This document shows, in pieces, positions 24,497-33,480 of a DNA stretch of 64,000 nucleotides (positions are counted from its first letter, which is position 1; the number at the start of each line of letters is the position of its first letter). Both the position numbers and the translations under genes were made by a program. Source of the stretch: an uncultured Bacteroidales bacterium (lineage in GTDB: Bacteria; Bacteroidota; Bacteroidia; Bacteroidales; UBA11471). The notes under the pieces were generated by a model. It made no database searches. It was not told the DNA's origin and was given only the letters and a program-made list of their open reading frames with translations. The stretch spans positions 1 through 64,000 of the forward strand of contig CANQDQ010000005.1 in the NCBI GenBank assembly GCA_947593515.1, written 5' to 3'.

Positions 24497-25141
24497 TTAT
24501 TGCAGATAGGGGTTGTGCGTCTTTTCGTAGCCGATGCTCGTCGCCGCACCGTGCCCCGTATAGACGACGGTCGTGTCGGGCAGTGTGAGCAATTTCGTTT
24601 CGATGCCCTCGATGAGTTGTTCGTAATTGCCGCCCCACAGGTCGGTGCGCCCGATGCTGTCGCGGAAAATCACATCGCCGGCGAATGCCGCGCCTGCCTT
24701 TGCACAGTAATAGATGAGGCTGCCCGGCGAGTGTCCGGGTACGTGCAGGGCGGTGAAGCCGTACCGTCCCACCGACAGTGTGTCGCCCTCATCGACGTAT
24801 CGGGCGATAGGGACGGTTTCTCCGTTCGACACCAGTCCGAAAATTTCGGTCTGCCGCTTGAAATTTTTCAATAGAAATTCGTCGTCGCGATGGGCGGCAA
24901 GTCCCGCACCGAATGTTTCGGCGGCGAATGCGTTGCCGAGTATGTGGTCGAAGTGCAGGTGCGTTGCCCATATCTGTTTTACCGTCAGATTTTCCGACAC
25001 GATGAACTGCCGCAGCCTTTCGTTCTCGTCAGGCGTGTAGCACCCTGCGTCGATGACGACGCTTTCGAGCGACTCGTCGTCCCATGCCACATACGTGTTT
25101 ACGGCAATGGGATTGAACTCGAATGATTTTATTTTCAGCAT
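24497..25141 (-). CDS. MBL-fold metallohydrolase (glyoxalase II-like)
   Basis: A 214-aa metallo-beta-lactamase-fold hydrolase. Metal ligands are in THLHFDH (about residue 60), PGHSPGS, GDVIFRDSIGRTD and TGHG. Relatives hydrolyse thioesters such as S-lactoylglutathione or act as persulfide dioxygenases; the substrate cannot be told here. The track ORF extends to 25510, but that stretch lies inside rsmG, so the ATG at 25141 (MLKIKSFEF) is taken, 8 bases after rsmG. Last gene of a three-gene minus-strand operon. Confidence 0.9.
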   Translation of the reverse strand: MLKIKSFEFNPIAVNTYVAWDDESLESVVIDAGCYTPDENERLRQFIVSENLTVKQIWATHLHFDHILGNAFAAETFGAGLAAHRDDEFLLKNFKRQTEIFGLVSNGETVPIARYVDEGDTLSVGRYGFTALHVPGHSPGSLIYYCAKAGAAFAGDVIFRDSIGRTDLWGGNYEQLIEGIETKLLTLPDTTVVYTGHGAATSIGYEKTHNPYLQ

Positions 25142-25149
25142 GATATGAA

Positions 25150-25770
25150 TTAAATCTGTACGTAGATGACTTTTTTCGTATCGAAAAATTCTTCTTGGAA
25201 ATAATCTTTCAAATCGAATACCGATGCCGTGCGTCTCACCGGTGCCACTTCGGCTTGCACGTCGCCGCCTTTCAGGCAGATGATGCCGTTGGGCAGGGCG
25301 TTGTGCTGCTTGCTGTCGATATTTTTGCGGGTCAGCCGCAGCAGGTCGCCCAGCGGCATGACGGCGCGGCTTACCACGAAGTCGTATTTGGCTTTGTCTT
25401 CCTCGACGCTGCAATGGGCGAACGTCGTGTTCTGCAACCCGATGGCTTGCGCCACTTCCTGTGCCACCCGCACTTTCTTGCCGATGCGGTCGATGAGCCG
25501 GAAGCGGCATTCGGGAAAGAGTATGGCGAGCGGAATGCCCGGAAAGCCGCCGCCCGTGCCCACGTCGAGTATCGACGTGTCGGGCGTGAACTGTATGATG
25601 CGTGCGATGCCTAACGAATGCAGTACATGATGCAGGTAGAGGTTGTCGATGTCCTTGCGCGAAATGACGTTGATTTTCGCATTCCAGTCGTTGTACAGCA
25701 CTTGCAGGGCACCGAACTGTTCGCGCTGCCGTTCGGTGAGTGTGGGGAAATATTTTTCGATGATTTGCAT
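25150..25770 (-). CDS. rsmG: 16S rRNA (guanine527-N7)-methyltransferase
   Basis: A 206-aa SAM-dependent methyltransferase acting on the 530 loop of 16S rRNA. The SAM-binding motif is ILDVGTGGGFPGIPLAILFP (about 68-87); NVISRKDIDNLYLHHVLHS is the N-terminal family mark and VSRAVMPL lies in the catalytic region. Full family length. It sits 7 bases after the DUF3298 lipoprotein gene. Confidence 0.95.
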   Translation of the reverse strand: MQIIEKYFPTLTERQREQFGALQVLYNDWNAKINVISRKDIDNLYLHHVLHSLGIARIIQFTPDTSILDVGTGGGFPGIPLAILFPECRFRLIDRIGKKVRVAQEVAQAIGLQNTTFAHCSVEEDKAKYDFVVSRAVMPLGDLLRLTRKNIDSKQHNALPNGIICLKGGDVQAEVAPVRRTASVFDLKDYFQEEFFDTKKVIYVQI

Positions 25771-25777
25771 GGCGCGA

Positions 25778-26671
25778 CTATTCCGGAAGCACCCGACGCA
25801 GGGGCGAGTTCGTTTTCAGATAGCCGGCAATTGCCCGATAGGGCAGCGCGATGCGTATGGTGCCGAACGAGTAGGGGGCGATGTCGTAGGGGTTGTACAG
25901 CCATGTAACGGCGTCGCTGCCGAGCATGAACGAATCGTTTACGACGATATTGTCCACGTCGTAATCGCTGTCGAGCTTATCGACACTTGTGCCCGTATCG
26001 TCGGCAAGCTGCTGCCGCAGCATACGGTTTATTACGGCGTAATCGCTTTCGGCAAAGAGGTCTTCCAGCGACAGCGGACGACCGCTTTTCAAGTCGATGA
26101 CGTTGTAGGTCGTGGTCGATATGCCGTGCGCTCCGCCCGTGTATTGGTACACCTCTACGCTGTATCCCCAGAAATCGTGCTTGTTGTAGAGGCTTTTGCT
26201 CGAAACGATGGTTTCGTAATTCATCCACGCATTATCTTTCTTGCTGGCTTCTTTCCGGTATTCGCTCATTTCGCTTTGGTATTCGCGAATATAATTCTCG
26301 ATGAACCGGCGGGCGGCAACCGACGGTGTTGCATCGCTTTGCATACTTTCGGGCAGGCTTTTCAGAAAGAGCTGCTGCAATTGTTTCAGCGACAGTTTGC
26401 CCGTGTAACCGCCGTCGGGATATACGAGCGACACCTCCGCCGTGCAGGCGGGCAGGGCGGCATCGTTGTCGATATGCCCCTTTCGCGATTCGGAGAAGGT
26501 GGTGAGTTTCAATTCTTTGTTCGGTGCGGCGGCTTCCTTTTTCGGGGCGGGTGTTTCGGTACTTGTGTTTTGAGCCTTGTCTTCCTTTTCGGATTGAAAG
26601 TAGCGGCACGACCCCAAGCCCGTCATTCCGCCTATCAACATCAAGGCTATTGTCTTATGTACGAATTTCAT
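25778..26671 (-). CDS. DUF3298/DUF4163 lipoprotein (RsiV-like domain)
   Basis: A 297-aa lipoprotein with lipobox LGSC (Cys about 22), a disordered Lys/Glu/Thr linker (about 25-50), a DUF4163-type segment (about 50-190; YTGGAHGISTTTYNVIDL) and a DUF3298 end (about 190-295; GRPLSLEDLF). The domain pair occurs in the anti-sigma factor RsiV, which binds lysozyme, and in lysozyme-inhibitor-like proteins; here there is no cytoplasmic anti-sigma part. Lysozyme-related function is only a family-based guess. First gene of the operon; -7 element TATATTTG at 26697-26704. Confidence 0.8.
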   Translation of the reverse strand: MKFVHKTIALMLIGGMTGLGSCRYFQSEKEDKAQNTSTETPAPKKEAAAPNKELKLTTFSESRKGHIDNDAALPACTAEVSLVYPDGGYTGKLSLKQLQQLFLKSLPESMQSDATPSVAARRFIENYIREYQSEMSEYRKEASKKDNAWMNYETIVSSKSLYNKHDFWGYSVEVYQYTGGAHGISTTTYNVIDLKSGRPLSLEDLFAESDYAVINRMLRQQLADDTGTSVDKLDSDYDVDNIVVNDSFMLGSDAVTWLYNPYDIAPYSFGTIRIALPYRAIAGYLKTNSPLRRVLPE

Positions 26672-26696
26672 ATTCCTGTCGTTTTTGTTTATACTG

Positions 26697-26704
26697 CAAA
26701 TATA
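26697..26704 (-). promoter_or_regulatory. Promoter -7 element of the DUF3298-rsmG-MBL operon
   Basis: TATATTTG on the minus strand, 25 bases before the ATG. Confidence 0.6.
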
Positions 26705-26809
26705 ACGAGAAAAAATTGAAAATTCCTTTTCTCCGTTTGTAAAACAAAAAAGCGCCGGCTAAGTTTCTTCCGTTGTCGGGGCAGAAACGGAAGCGTGCCG
26801 GTGAAAAAT

Positions 26810-26840
26810 TTTGTCTTTCGCCGGCTTTGTCCTATCTTTG
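26810..26840 (+). promoter_or_regulatory. Promoter of cvfB
   Basis: TTTG (26810-26813), 19 bases, TATCTTTG (26833-26840), 23 bases before the chosen ATG. It lies inside the longer track ORF and so argues against the upstream start at 26795. Confidence 0.85.
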
Positions 26841-26863
26841 CCGACGGAAAAATAAGAATCGTC

Positions 26864-27700
26864 ATGTTGCAAATAGGCAGATACAATACGTTGCGGGTCG
26901 TCAAGAGCGTCGATTTCGGCGTCTATCTCGACGGCGGGGAACAGGGTGAAATACTTTTGCCGTCAAATACCGTGCCGCCGGATTGCAAGGTCGGCGATGA
27001 AATAGAGGCGTTTATCTATTTCGACAGCGACGACCGTATCATCGCCACGACCGAACGCCCCTATGCCCAAGTCGGCGACTTCGCCTGCCTGCGGGTCGAT
27101 TCGGTGAATCGTGTCGGCGTCTTTTTGGATTGGGGGCTTCGGGGCAAACAGCTGCTCGTCCCATTCCGCGAACAGCGGGCGGAAATGCGTGTCGGCAAAT
27201 ATTATACGGTGTATGTCTATCTCGACGAAGCGAGCGGACGCATTGTCGCCACTGCCAAGATAAATCGCTACCTGCACCGCACGTCGGTCGAATACAGCTA
27301 CAATCAGGAGGTCGATATATTGGTGGTGCAGCGTACCGATTTGGGCTTTCGGGTCATCGTGAACAACGCCCACTGGGGCATGATTTATCATAGTGAAATA
27401 TTTACGCCCGTGCATTGCGGCGACCGGTTGAAAGGATATGTTACCCATATCCGCGCCGACGAAAAAGTCGATGTGGCTCTGCGTCCGGCGGGTTACGAAA
27501 GTGTCGAGGCGCTTTCGCAGACGATACTCGATGCGCTGCGCGAGGCGGGCGGATTCCTGCCTTTGACCGATAAGAGCGATGCCGATGTCATAGCCGAGCG
27601 GTTCGGTTGCAGCAAAAAGAATTTCAAGAAAGCGCTCGGTGCCCTTTACAAGAAAAGAGAAATACGGATTCTCGAAAACAGTATCGAATCGGTGAAATAG
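26864..27700 (+). CDS. cvfB: S1-domain RNA-binding protein, CvfB family
   Basis: A 278-aa RNA-binding protein. Serial S1-like OB folds cover about 1-210 (RYNTLRVVKSVDFGVYLDGG, RVGVFLDWGLRGKQLLVPF, VVQRTDLGFRVIVNNAHWGMIY) and a winged-helix-like end covers about 215-278 (SDADVIAERFGCSKKNFKKALGALYKKR). In Staphylococcus the family affects virulence gene expression; its job in Bacteroidales is not known to me. The start at 26864 is preferred because the promoter ends at 26840. Its stop faces that of queF with only 5 bases between. Confidence 0.88.
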   Translation: MLQIGRYNTLRVVKSVDFGVYLDGGEQGEILLPSNTVPPDCKVGDEIEAFIYFDSDDRIIATTERPYAQVGDFACLRVDSVNRVGVFLDWGLRGKQLLVPFREQRAEMRVGKYYTVYVYLDEASGRIVATAKINRYLHRTSVEYSYNQEVDILVVQRTDLGFRVIVNNAHWGMIYHSEIFTPVHCGDRLKGYVTHIRADEKVDVALRPAGYESVEALSQTILDALREAGGFLPLTDKSDADVIAERFGCSKKNFKKALGALYKKREIRILENSIESVK

Positions 27701-27705
27701 CAGGT

Positions 27706-28614
27706 TTATTGGCGGGGCAGTTTCACGGCAAGCGTGCGAAAGTGCGTCAGATGCCCGCAGAACGTTTCGATAAGTTTTTCATCGGTGGCGCGCACGGGGT
27801 TGATGTCGATGCCGCCCCGACGGGTGTAAAATGCCATGACTAATAAGTCTTCGGGGGCGAACCGCGTGTGTAGCGCGTTGAAAATCATTTCTACCACTTC
27901 TTCGTGAAAATGGTTCTCGTTGCGGAACGAAACGATATAGCGCAGCAGCGAATCGACAGCGGGCAACTCGTCGCCTTTCATATAGAGATAGAGGTCGCCC
28001 CAGTCGGGCTGGCTTGTAATTTTGCAGCGGCTTCGCAACAGGTCGGTGTGTCCTTGCAGTGCGCCGCTTCGACCGCTTTCGGGGCATAGCAGCGCGGTGT
28101 CCTGCGTGTAGGCGGACAGCGGCTCGGGCGATAGCTGTTCGATGCCCCAGTATTCCCATGCTGTTTCTCCTTTTTCGGCGGACGGGTGCGAAAGCGTGTG
28201 CCGTGCCGCTTCTTCCGGCGTTTCGGCGCATACGGCAACTTCCGTTTCGAGCAGAGCCGACAGGTCGCGCGCTATCGTTTCCGTCAGGAATTGCCGCACC
28301 ACCTCCCGCGTTGCGCCGCACGGGGTCATGTTCAGCGCATTCAAATAAAGTTTGAGCGACTTGCTCTCCACGATATAGCGGCTTGTGCAGGCGTAACGAA
28401 TCCGCACGATGAAATTCACCGGCGCGCCTTTGTCCGTCAGTGCGCTGGCTTCGTAGCAGTTCCACAAGTCGGCGCCTGTGAACGGCAGGTGCGATTCGTC
28501 GATGCCGTATTTTCTGCGGTTTTCGATGCGGGGCACGCGCACCAAGATGTCGGGTGCATACCGGTCGGGATAGGCGACCCGCCGTCCTAAAACGTGTTGT
28601 ATGTCATTTTCCAT
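27706..28614 (-). CDS. queF: NADPH-dependent 7-cyano-7-deazaguanine reductase (preQ0 reductase), long form
   Basis: A 302-aa QueF of the two-domain (E. coli) type, which reduces preQ0 to preQ1 for queuosine in tRNA. The substrate motif ESKSLKLYLNALN lies near residue 83. The catalytic Cys is in SRCKITSQPDWG (about 194) and the NHFHEEVVEMIF helix supplies His-Glu. E. coli QueF is 282 aa. The gene starts 6 bases after queA, so two consecutive queuosine steps are co-expressed. Confidence 0.95.
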   Translation of the reverse strand: MENDIQHVLGRRVAYPDRYAPDILVRVPRIENRRKYGIDESHLPFTGADLWNCYEASALTDKGAPVNFIVRIRYACTSRYIVESKSLKLYLNALNMTPCGATREVVRQFLTETIARDLSALLETEVAVCAETPEEAARHTLSHPSAEKGETAWEYWGIEQLSPEPLSAYTQDTALLCPESGRSGALQGHTDLLRSRCKITSQPDWGDLYLYMKGDELPAVDSLLRYIVSFRNENHFHEEVVEMIFNALHTRFAPEDLLVMAFYTRRGGIDINPVRATDEKLIETFCGHLTHFRTLAVKLPRQ

Positions 28615-28620
28615 AGGCTG

Positions 28621-29847
28621 TTACAAGGAAGGTAGCAATAAAGAACTGTCGCCGTAGCTGAGGAAGCGGAAATCGTGCGCCAGCGCATAGTCGTAAACCC
28701 GCCGCCAATCGTTGCCGATAAACGCCGATACGAGCAGCAGCAGCGTGCTGCGCGGTTGGTGGAAGTTGGTGATGAGACCGCGCACGAGGCGGTAGCGGTA
28801 GCCGGGTACGATGATGATGCGGGTTGCCGACACTAACCGGTCGAGGCGTTTCCGGTCGAGATAGTCGACAATTGCCTGCAATGTCTCGCGCACGGGAATG
28901 TCGGGCGCCGGTTCGTAAGGCTGCCATTGTGCCACGACCAATTCTTCGGGGGCGACGTCGGGCGACGAAATCAGCCGGCAGCCGATATAATAGAGGCTTT
29001 CGAGGGTGCGTACCGATGTGGTGCCCACCGCCACGATGCGGCGGTCGGTCGCGGCGAGGGTGCGGAGCGTGTCGCGCGGCACTGAAATATATTCCAGATG
29101 CATTTCGTGGTCGGCGATGGTATCGCTTTTTACCGGTTTGAACGTGCCTGCCCCCACGTGCAGCGTCAGTTCCAGACGAGGAATGCCCCGCTTTTGCAGC
29201 GCGTCGAAAACTTCGGGCGTGAAGTGCAGCCCCGCTGTTGGAGCGGCAACCGACCCTTCGATGCGCGAATAGACCGTTTGGTAAGTCGTCTTGTCCGACT
29301 CCTCCGCTTCGCGGTGGAGGTAGGGGGGAATGGGCAGTTCGCCGAAACTTTCGAGCAGGGCGGCGAATGTCGTTTCGGCATCGTCCCACGAAAAAATGAT
29401 TTCGTGCGCCTGCGAGCCGTGTGTCGCGCCGCGTTCCGCCGTGAGCGTTACTTCCCGTCCGTCGATTGTCAGCGTGCGGACGAGTGCGCCCTGTTTCCAT
29501 TTGCTCAGGTTGCCCACCAAGCAACTCCACACGCAGCGTCCGGTAGTCTGAAATACAGATAGATAGTCGCACGGCGACAGCGGTTCGAGGCAGAAAATTT
29601 CAATCAGTGCGCCGGTCGGTTTGCGGAAGTGCAGCCGCGCCTGTATCACCCGCGTATTGTTGCACACCAACAGGGTGTCGTCGGGCAGATAATCGGCGAG
29701 CGAGCGAAAAGTCGATTCCGCAATTTCCCCGTTCCGGTAGAGCAGCAGTTTCGAGGCGTCGCGGCGAGCGACCGGAAATTTCGCGATGCGCTCGCCGGAC
29801 AGCGGGTAGTCGTAGTCGTCGATGCGTATATCTTTCGGATTTTGCAT
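28621..29847 (-). CDS. queA: tRNA preQ1 ribosyltransferase-isomerase
   Basis: A 408-aa QueA that transfers the ribosyl part of SAM to preQ1 in tRNA, giving epoxyqueuosine. Signatures: DYDYPLSGERIAKFP at the N-terminus, NNTRVIQARL, SVAAPTAGLHFTPEV (about 215) and TNFHQPRSTLLLLVSAF near the end. The track start at 30138 runs into the divergent Smr gene; the ATG at 29847 is taken since a promoter -7 element lies at 29868-29875. Slightly longer than the 350 or so residues of proteobacterial QueA. Confidence 0.95.
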   Translation of the reverse strand: MQNPKDIRIDDYDYPLSGERIAKFPVARRDASKLLLYRNGEIAESTFRSLADYLPDDTLLVCNNTRVIQARLHFRKPTGALIEIFCLEPLSPCDYLSVFQTTGRCVWSCLVGNLSKWKQGALVRTLTIDGREVTLTAERGATHGSQAHEIIFSWDDAETTFAALLESFGELPIPPYLHREAEESDKTTYQTVYSRIEGSVAAPTAGLHFTPEVFDALQKRGIPRLELTLHVGAGTFKPVKSDTIADHEMHLEYISVPRDTLRTLAATDRRIVAVGTTSVRTLESLYYIGCRLISSPDVAPEELVVAQWQPYEPAPDIPVRETLQAIVDYLDRKRLDRLVSATRIIIVPGYRYRLVRGLITNFHQPRSTLLLLVSAFIGNDWRRVYDYALAHDFRFLSYGDSSLLLPSL

Positions 29848-29867
29848 TTCGTTGTTGAATATTTCTG

Positions 29868-29875
29868 CAAAAATA
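29868..29875 (-). promoter_or_regulatory. Promoter -7 element of queA-queF
   Basis: TATTTTTG on the minus strand, 20 bases before the queA ATG, in the 59-base gap to the divergent Smr gene. Confidence 0.6.
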
Positions 29876-29906
29876 GGCATCTTTGCAGGATAAATCAAAA
29901 AAGACC

Positions 29907-30989
29907 ATGATAAAGATTGGAGACAAGGTGCGATTTCTGAATGCCGTAGGCGGGGGCGTAGTGCGCCGCATCGACCGCGACATCGTTTTTGTGGAGGAGG
30001 AAGACGGTTTTGAAACGCCGATTCTCGCCCGTGAATGCGTAGTGATAGAGGAGGGCAGGGTGCAGGACAAGGGTGTGCCGCCCGTCGGCAAAGACGAGGA
30101 GCCGCGCCGGCACGGCGGGTCGCCCCAACAGCCGGCAACCCCGCAGCCTGACGATGAGGACGAGGAAATGAAGATTCCCATCGAGGAAACCCGCGAAGGC
30201 GAGCGGCTCAGCCTCTACCTCGCATTCGTGCCCGAAGATACCGCACGGCTCGATAAAACGACGTTTGATGCCTATCTGATAAACGACAGCAACTATTATC
30301 TCGACTATATCTGCCTTTCCCGCTGCGACGACGGCAGCTGGCAGCTGCGCAGCCGCGGCACGGCGGAGCCGAACATACAGGTGTGTCTGGAAACTTTCGA
30401 CCGCGAAACGGTCGGCGAGTGGGAGCATCTTTCGATGCAAGCCGTTGCCTACAAGCGAGGTAAAAATTTCGAATGCAAAGAACCGGTGTCGGTATCGCTG
30501 CATATCGACCCCGTGAAATTCTATAAACTGCACACCTTCGGCACGAGCGAATTTTTCGATGAAATGACGTGGGTGCTGCCGCTCGTGGAGCGGGATTTGC
30601 CGATGAAATCGCTGCATATCGATGCGCAGGCGTTGGTGCGGGCTATGCACGAGAAACACGACGACGCCCCTGCACGCCGACCTGAACCCCGCAAGCAGCC
30701 CCGCAATGAAATCGTGGAGGTCGATCTCCACATTCACGAACTGGTCGATACGACCGCCGGCATGAGCAACGGCGATATGCTGCAACTGCAATTGCAGACT
30801 TTCCGCGATACGCTCGAACAGCATAAAGGCGAGAAAGGCCGCAAAATCGTATTCATACACGGGAAAGGCGACGGCGTGCTGCGGCGCGCTATTCTCGACG
30901 AGTTGCAGCGCCGCTACAAGCACTATGACTATCAGGACGCCTCGTTTCGGGAATACGGATTCGGCGCTACGCAGGTTACGATACGGTAA
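29907..30989 (+). CDS. DUF2027 and Smr domain protein
   Basis: A 360-aa protein with an N-terminal SH3-like KOW-type region (about 1-50; KIGDKVRFLNAVGGGVV), an acidic disordered linker (about 55-95), a DUF2027 beta domain (about 95-255) and a C-terminal Smr domain (about 275-360; VDLHIHELVD and FIHGKGDGVLRRAI). Smr domains nick or bind branched DNA or act on RNA; no target is known for this architecture. The ATG at 29907 (MIKIGDKV) is preferred over 29883. It is divergent from queA. Confidence 0.88.
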   Translation: MIKIGDKVRFLNAVGGGVVRRIDRDIVFVEEEDGFETPILARECVVIEEGRVQDKGVPPVGKDEEPRRHGGSPQQPATPQPDDEDEEMKIPIEETREGERLSLYLAFVPEDTARLDKTTFDAYLINDSNYYLDYICLSRCDDGSWQLRSRGTAEPNIQVCLETFDRETVGEWEHLSMQAVAYKRGKNFECKEPVSVSLHIDPVKFYKLHTFGTSEFFDEMTWVLPLVERDLPMKSLHIDAQALVRAMHEKHDDAPARRPEPRKQPRNEIVEVDLHIHELVDTTAGMSNGDMLQLQLQTFRDTLEQHKGEKGRKIVFIHGKGDGVLRRAILDELQRRYKHYDYQDASFREYGFGATQVTIR

Positions 30990-31013
30990 CGGCGACGGTC
31001 GCCGTGCCGTCGG

Positions 31014-31715
31014 TTATTTGTATTCTTGCAGCAGGGCGGTAAGCTCTTTCACCCCTTCGCTCGCCCCTTTGGCGATGACGTGCGTTATCCGCCCGCTCAC
31101 GTCGTTTACGGGGTTGGGGTCGATGAGGAATGCCGGCACGCCGGAGCGTATGTAGCGCAACAGCCCTGCGGCGGGATAGACATTCAGCGACGTGCCGATG
31201 ACGACGAAAATATCGGCTTTTTCCACCTCCTCGATGGCATCTTCAATCAAAGGCACGGCCTCGCCGAACCATACGATGTGCGGGCGCAGCTGCGACCCTT
31301 TTTCGCAAAGGTCGCCGAGTTTGGTATCCAAGTGGTCGGGCGCGACGTCGTAGACCAGATTGTCATCGACCGACGAGCGCACTTTCATCAACTCCCCGTG
31401 CAGGTGTATGACGTTCCGGCTTCCGGCGGCTTCGTGCAGATTATCCACGTTTTGCGTGATGATGCGCACATCGAAATCGTTTTCGAGAGCGGCAAGCCCC
31501 CGATGCCCGTCGTTGGGCGATACGTTCATCAATTCCCGCCGTCGGGCGTTGTAGAAATCCAGCACCTGCTGCGGGTTGCGCGCCCACCCTTCGGGCGTAG
31601 CCACATCTTCGACGCGGTAGCCCGACCAGAGTCCGTTGCTTCCCCGAAAAACCGCCAAGCCGCTTTCCGCGCTCATGCCTGCGCCCGTAAGGACGACCAA
31701 ATGTTTTTTATTCAT
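31014..31715 (-). CDS. cobB: Sirtuin-type NAD-dependent protein deacylase, lacking zinc cysteines
   Basis: A 233-aa sirtuin that removes acyl groups from protein lysines using NAD+. NAD-binding motifs GAGMSAESGLAVFRG and TQNVDNLHEAAGS and the catalytic His in NVIHLHGE are present. The YNARRRE segment keeps the Tyr-x-x-Arg pair linked in SIRT5 and CobB to succinyl/malonyl-lysine preference. The four zinc-binding cysteines expected after the HG motif are absent: only one Cys (LCEKGS) remains in that stretch. A monocistronic gene convergent with the Smr gene, 24 bases apart. Confidence 0.9.
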   Translation of the reverse strand: MNKKHLVVLTGAGMSAESGLAVFRGSNGLWSGYRVEDVATPEGWARNPQQVLDFYNARRRELMNVSPNDGHRGLAALENDFDVRIITQNVDNLHEAAGSRNVIHLHGELMKVRSSVDDNLVYDVAPDHLDTKLGDLCEKGSQLRPHIVWFGEAVPLIEDAIEEVEKADIFVVIGTSLNVYPAAGLLRYIRSGVPAFLIDPNPVNDVSGRITHVIAKGASEGVKELTALLQEYK

Positions 31716-31857
31716 GATGCAATGTGTTTTTGCGACGTTTCCTGCAAAATTAGAATTTTTTTTGTTTCAAAAAAGAAATCTCTGCAATAAAAACCGTATC
31801 TTCGCCTCGCTTTTCACGGAAATGTGAAAGTTTCCAATAAAATCATAACTCACGGAT

Positions 31858-32442
31858 ATGGATAAATTAAGTTACGCTTTGGGTTTGAGCATGGGCAACA
31901 ACTTCAAATCGTCGGGCATCGCAGCGTTGTCGGTCGATGATTTTGCGCGCGGCGTGCAAGCTGTTTATGAAAATGCGAAACCGGAAATGAACTACGACGA
32001 AGCCAAGCAAATCGTGAACGACTATTTCACCCGTTTGCAGCAAGAGGTCGAGGAGCGTAATTTGCGTGCCGGAGAAGCCTTTTTGGCAGAAAACAAAAAG
32101 CGTGCCGGCGTGGTAACGCTGCCCAGCGGATTGCAGTACGAAGTGCTGGCGGAGGGCAAGGGGCGTCGTCCGTCGGCGACCGACCGCGTGCAGTGCCATT
32201 ATCACGGCACGCTCATCGACGGTACGGTGTTCGACAGCTCCGTGCAGCGGGGTACGCCCGCCGTGTTCGGCGTCAATCAGGTGATACCCGGTTGGGTGGA
32301 AGCGCTGCAACTCATGCCCGAAGGCTCGCGCTGGAAACTTTATATCCCTTCCGAACTCGCATACGGAAAACGGGGTGCCGGAGGCAGCATTGCCCCCAAC
32401 AGCGCACTCGTTTTTGAAGTGGAACTTATAAAAATCATTTAA
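31858..32442 (+). CDS. FKBP-type peptidyl-prolyl cis-trans isomerase (cytoplasmic form)
   Basis: A 194-aa isomerase with an N-terminal helical dimerisation domain like FkpA/Mip (about 1-85) and an FKBP domain (about 95-194; HYHGTLIDGTVFDSS, VIPGWVEALQLMPEGSRW, YIPSELAYGKRGAGG). There is no signal peptide, unlike most Mip-type proteins, so it probably acts in the cytoplasm. A second FKBP gene, this one a lipoprotein, follows 10 bases later; the pair probably arose by duplication. A TATCTTCG near 31797 may be the -7 box. Confidence 0.92.
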   Translation: MDKLSYALGLSMGNNFKSSGIAALSVDDFARGVQAVYENAKPEMNYDEAKQIVNDYFTRLQQEVEERNLRAGEAFLAENKKRAGVVTLPSGLQYEVLAEGKGRRPSATDRVQCHYHGTLIDGTVFDSSVQRGTPAVFGVNQVIPGWVEALQLMPEGSRWKLYIPSELAYGKRGAGGSIAPNSALVFEVELIKII

Positions 32443-32452
32443 TCATAAAACA

Positions 32453-33292
32453 ATGAAAAAAATCGTAATCAGTTTGGCGGCAGCCTTGTCGTTTGCCGCT
32501 GTATCGTGCGACTCTTGCAAGTCGGTTAAGGAATTGAACAGCGAAACCGATTCGTTGTCCTACGCATTCGGCGTTTTAGCCGGTTCCGATGTGTTGAACG
32601 GCGTTCAGCGTATGGACCCTGCTGTGGATATGGCTCAATTTTTCAAAGGCGCAAAAGAGGGCTTGAAAGGCGATTCCACCAAATTCTCGTATGAATTGGG
32701 TTACTCCTTTGCACTCTCCATGAAACAGCAAATGGAAAAAATGTACAAGCAATTGAATTTGACCGTCGATAAAGACGTGTTCATGGCGGCTCTTTGCGCT
32801 GCCGTAGAGAAAGATTCCACCGCGTTGATGAACGAGATGACTGCCCAAATGGCATGGCAATCGATTTTGACGGCTGCCGATGAAAGAAAAATAGCTTCGT
32901 CGCCGGAGGCTATCCAGAACAAAGCCGACGGTGAAGCCTTCTTGGCTGCCAAAGCAAAAGAAGAGGGCATCGTTGCCACTCCCAGCGGTCTGCTCTACAA
33001 AGTACAGAAAGAGGGCAAGGGCGAAGCTGCCAAAATGGGCGATAAGGTAAAAGTGAATTATAAAGGTACGTTGGCAGATGGCAAGCAATTCGATGCCAAC
33101 GATAACGTGCAGATGACCATCGGTCAGATGGTGCCCGGATTCAACGAAGCCCTCATGCTGATGTCGCCCGGCGCCAAATATACGATATACATTCCTTCGG
33201 AGTTGGGATATGGCGTGCGCGGTCGCGGCGCCCTCATTCCCACCAATTCGGTTCTCGTTTTCGATGTAGAATTGTTGGAAATCGTAAAATAA
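32453..33292 (+). CDS. FKBP-type peptidyl-prolyl isomerase lipoprotein
   Basis: A 279-aa Mip/FkpA-like lipoprotein. The signal peptide ends in a lipobox with Cys about residue 19 (AAVSCDSC), an extended helical dimerisation domain covers about 30-165, and the FKBP domain covers about 175-279 (VNYKGTLADGKQFDAND, PGFNEALMLMSPGAKYTIYIPSELGYG). It would assist folding of periplasmic or outer-membrane proteins. Co-transcribed with the cytoplasmic-type paralogue and closed by a terminator. Confidence 0.93.
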   Translation: MKKIVISLAAALSFAAVSCDSCKSVKELNSETDSLSYAFGVLAGSDVLNGVQRMDPAVDMAQFFKGAKEGLKGDSTKFSYELGYSFALSMKQQMEKMYKQLNLTVDKDVFMAALCAAVEKDSTALMNEMTAQMAWQSILTAADERKIASSPEAIQNKADGEAFLAAKAKEEGIVATPSGLLYKVQKEGKGEAAKMGDKVKVNYKGTLADGKQFDANDNVQMTIGQMVPGFNEALMLMSPGAKYTIYIPSELGYGVRGRGALIPTNSVLVFDVELLEIVK

Positions 33293-33320
33293 CAAATAAC
33301 AGATAGTTATTATTTATGCA

Positions 33321-33357
33321 GAAAGGTTCGGGATTTATTCCGAACCTTTCTTTTTTT
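33321..33357 (+). terminator. Terminator of the FKBP operon
   Basis: Stem GAAAGGTTCGG/CCGAACCTTTC with an 8-base loop, then TTTTTTT. Confidence 0.93.
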
Positions 33358-33480
33358 GAAACGGATTTTTATTAAAAAGAAATTTTAGAGAAAAAATACA
33401 TTATTTCACTATTTGAATGAACAACAATATCAAAAAAGGTGTATTTTTGCTTTACCAAATCAGAATTAAAAACCGATATT

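Noticed and set aside
22995-24638. 547-aa minus-strand ORF
   Set aside because: Antisense of glmM, low-complexity His/Arg-rich sequence.
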